Of a stretch of 41,189 nucleotides of DNA, positions 41,088 to 41,189 are shown in pieces. The DNA is taken from NCBI GenBank assembly GCA_045636945.1, contig JAZTYO010000030.1, positions 1 through 41,189 of the forward strand, read 5' to 3'. The notes under the pieces are model-generated. The model did no database searches, was not told the DNA's origin, and saw only the letters and a list, made by a program, of their open reading frames with translations. Made by a program: the position numbers and the translations under genes. Source of the DNA: UMGS172 sp045636945 (GTDB lineage Bacteria; Bacillota; Clostridia; Oscillospirales; Acutalibacteraceae). The stretch's first letter is position 1; each line of letters starts with the position of its first letter.

Positions 41088-41189
41088 ATTATGGTAGTGC
41101 GTATTGAATTTTAAGCGACATACTGACTTCGTTTTTCAAGCGGAGTCAGTTTTGTTTTTATCTGTATTCTTTCATAATTGTAGAAATGA
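41049..41189 (-). mobile_element. Right end of an IS3-family insertion sequence (partial)
   Basis: The end begins TGAACTGCCCC at 41049, a terminal inverted repeat start common in IS3-family elements (outer strand reads GGGGCAGTTCA at the tip). The adjacent transposase tail supports it. The element continues beyond the window, so its other end and the target duplication cannot be checked. Confidence 0.82.
41111..41189 (-). CDS. IS3-family transposase OrfB, last 25 residues
   Basis: The minus strand from 41188 encodes HFYNYERIQIKTKLTPLEKR and then SQYVA before TAA. This is the characteristic C-terminal end of the DDE integrase-core transposase of IS3/IS150-type elements (YN.ERIQ.K...LTP.E.R). 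The rest, including the DDE residues, is outside the window. Confidence 0.88.
   Translation of the reverse strand, partial: HFYNYERIQIKTKLTPLEKRSQYVA

Noticed and set aside
1..41189. CRISPR array, tRNA or rRNA genes, phage or conjugation genes
   Set aside because: I looked for regular direct repeats, T-loop signatures and integrase or relaxase genes and saw none; the only mobile element is the IS end at the right edge.

Overview
The window looks like a chromosomal segment of a Clostridia-class Firmicute, probably a gut-associated Oscillospiraceae/Ruminococcaceae-type bacterium. The evidence is a Gram-positive PolC, the clostridial order frr-uppS-cdsA-dxr-rseP-ispG-polC, a short HisG with HisZ, strong AGGAGG-type ribosome sites, an L-box lysine riboswitch and a sortase-assembled pilus locus. 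No rRNA, tRNA or CRISPR array was found.

Layout. (1) 1-11236, plus strand: a dense housekeeping run of pyrH (3' part), frr, uppS, cdsA, dxr, rseP, ispG, polC, a GNAT acetyltransferase and luxS. It covers UMP phosphorylation, ribosome recycling, undecaprenyl and phospholipid precursors, two MEP-pathway steps, a site-2 protease and the replicative polymerase. This PolC has no 3'-5' exonuclease domain. A 247-nt gap before cdsA is packed with inverted repeats. (2) 11256-13884: a decayed SGNH hydrolase, a membrane-anchored G5/M23 endopeptidase, then a promoter, a folded leader RNA with mutually exclusive antiterminator and terminator, and a 54-residue AbrB-type regulator. (3) 13899-19898, minus strand: an unknown 255-aa protein, a secreted NlpC/P60-like protein, an AraC regulator with a HAD phosphatase, and an NhaC-family transporter behind a complete lysine riboswitch, so probably a lysine uptake system. 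(4) 19971-28248, minus strand: a complete, translationally coupled histidine operon hisZGDCBHAF-IE-PHP phosphatase, with a palindrome inside its promoter. (5) 28279-31281, plus strand: a divergent GxDLY/SGNH esterase and a multiply frameshifted GH16-like lipoprotein pseudogene.

(6) 31318-40340: an apparently acquired sortase-pilus island. It starts with a wrecked XRE regulator, then has a coiled-coil protein, its own type I signal peptidase, a 1134-aa LPATG adhesin (presumed tip), an LPSTG backbone pilin, a class C sortase, a minor pilin with an IQTG sorting signal and a second small sortase, ending at a strong terminator. The adhesin carries a CHAP-like domain that has lost its Cys and His. 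A 15-bp hairpin separates backbone pilin and sortase. (7) 40344-41189, minus strand: a DUF6076-type gene whose 5' end has been cut off by an IS3-family element; the element's terminal repeat and last 25 transposase codons are visible at the window edge.

The most unusual items are the exonuclease-less PolC, the unclassified attenuator RNA upstream of the AbrB-type gene, the CHAP pseudoenzyme in the adhesin, and the structured uppS-cdsA spacer. Identification is by eye; no database search or folding program was run.
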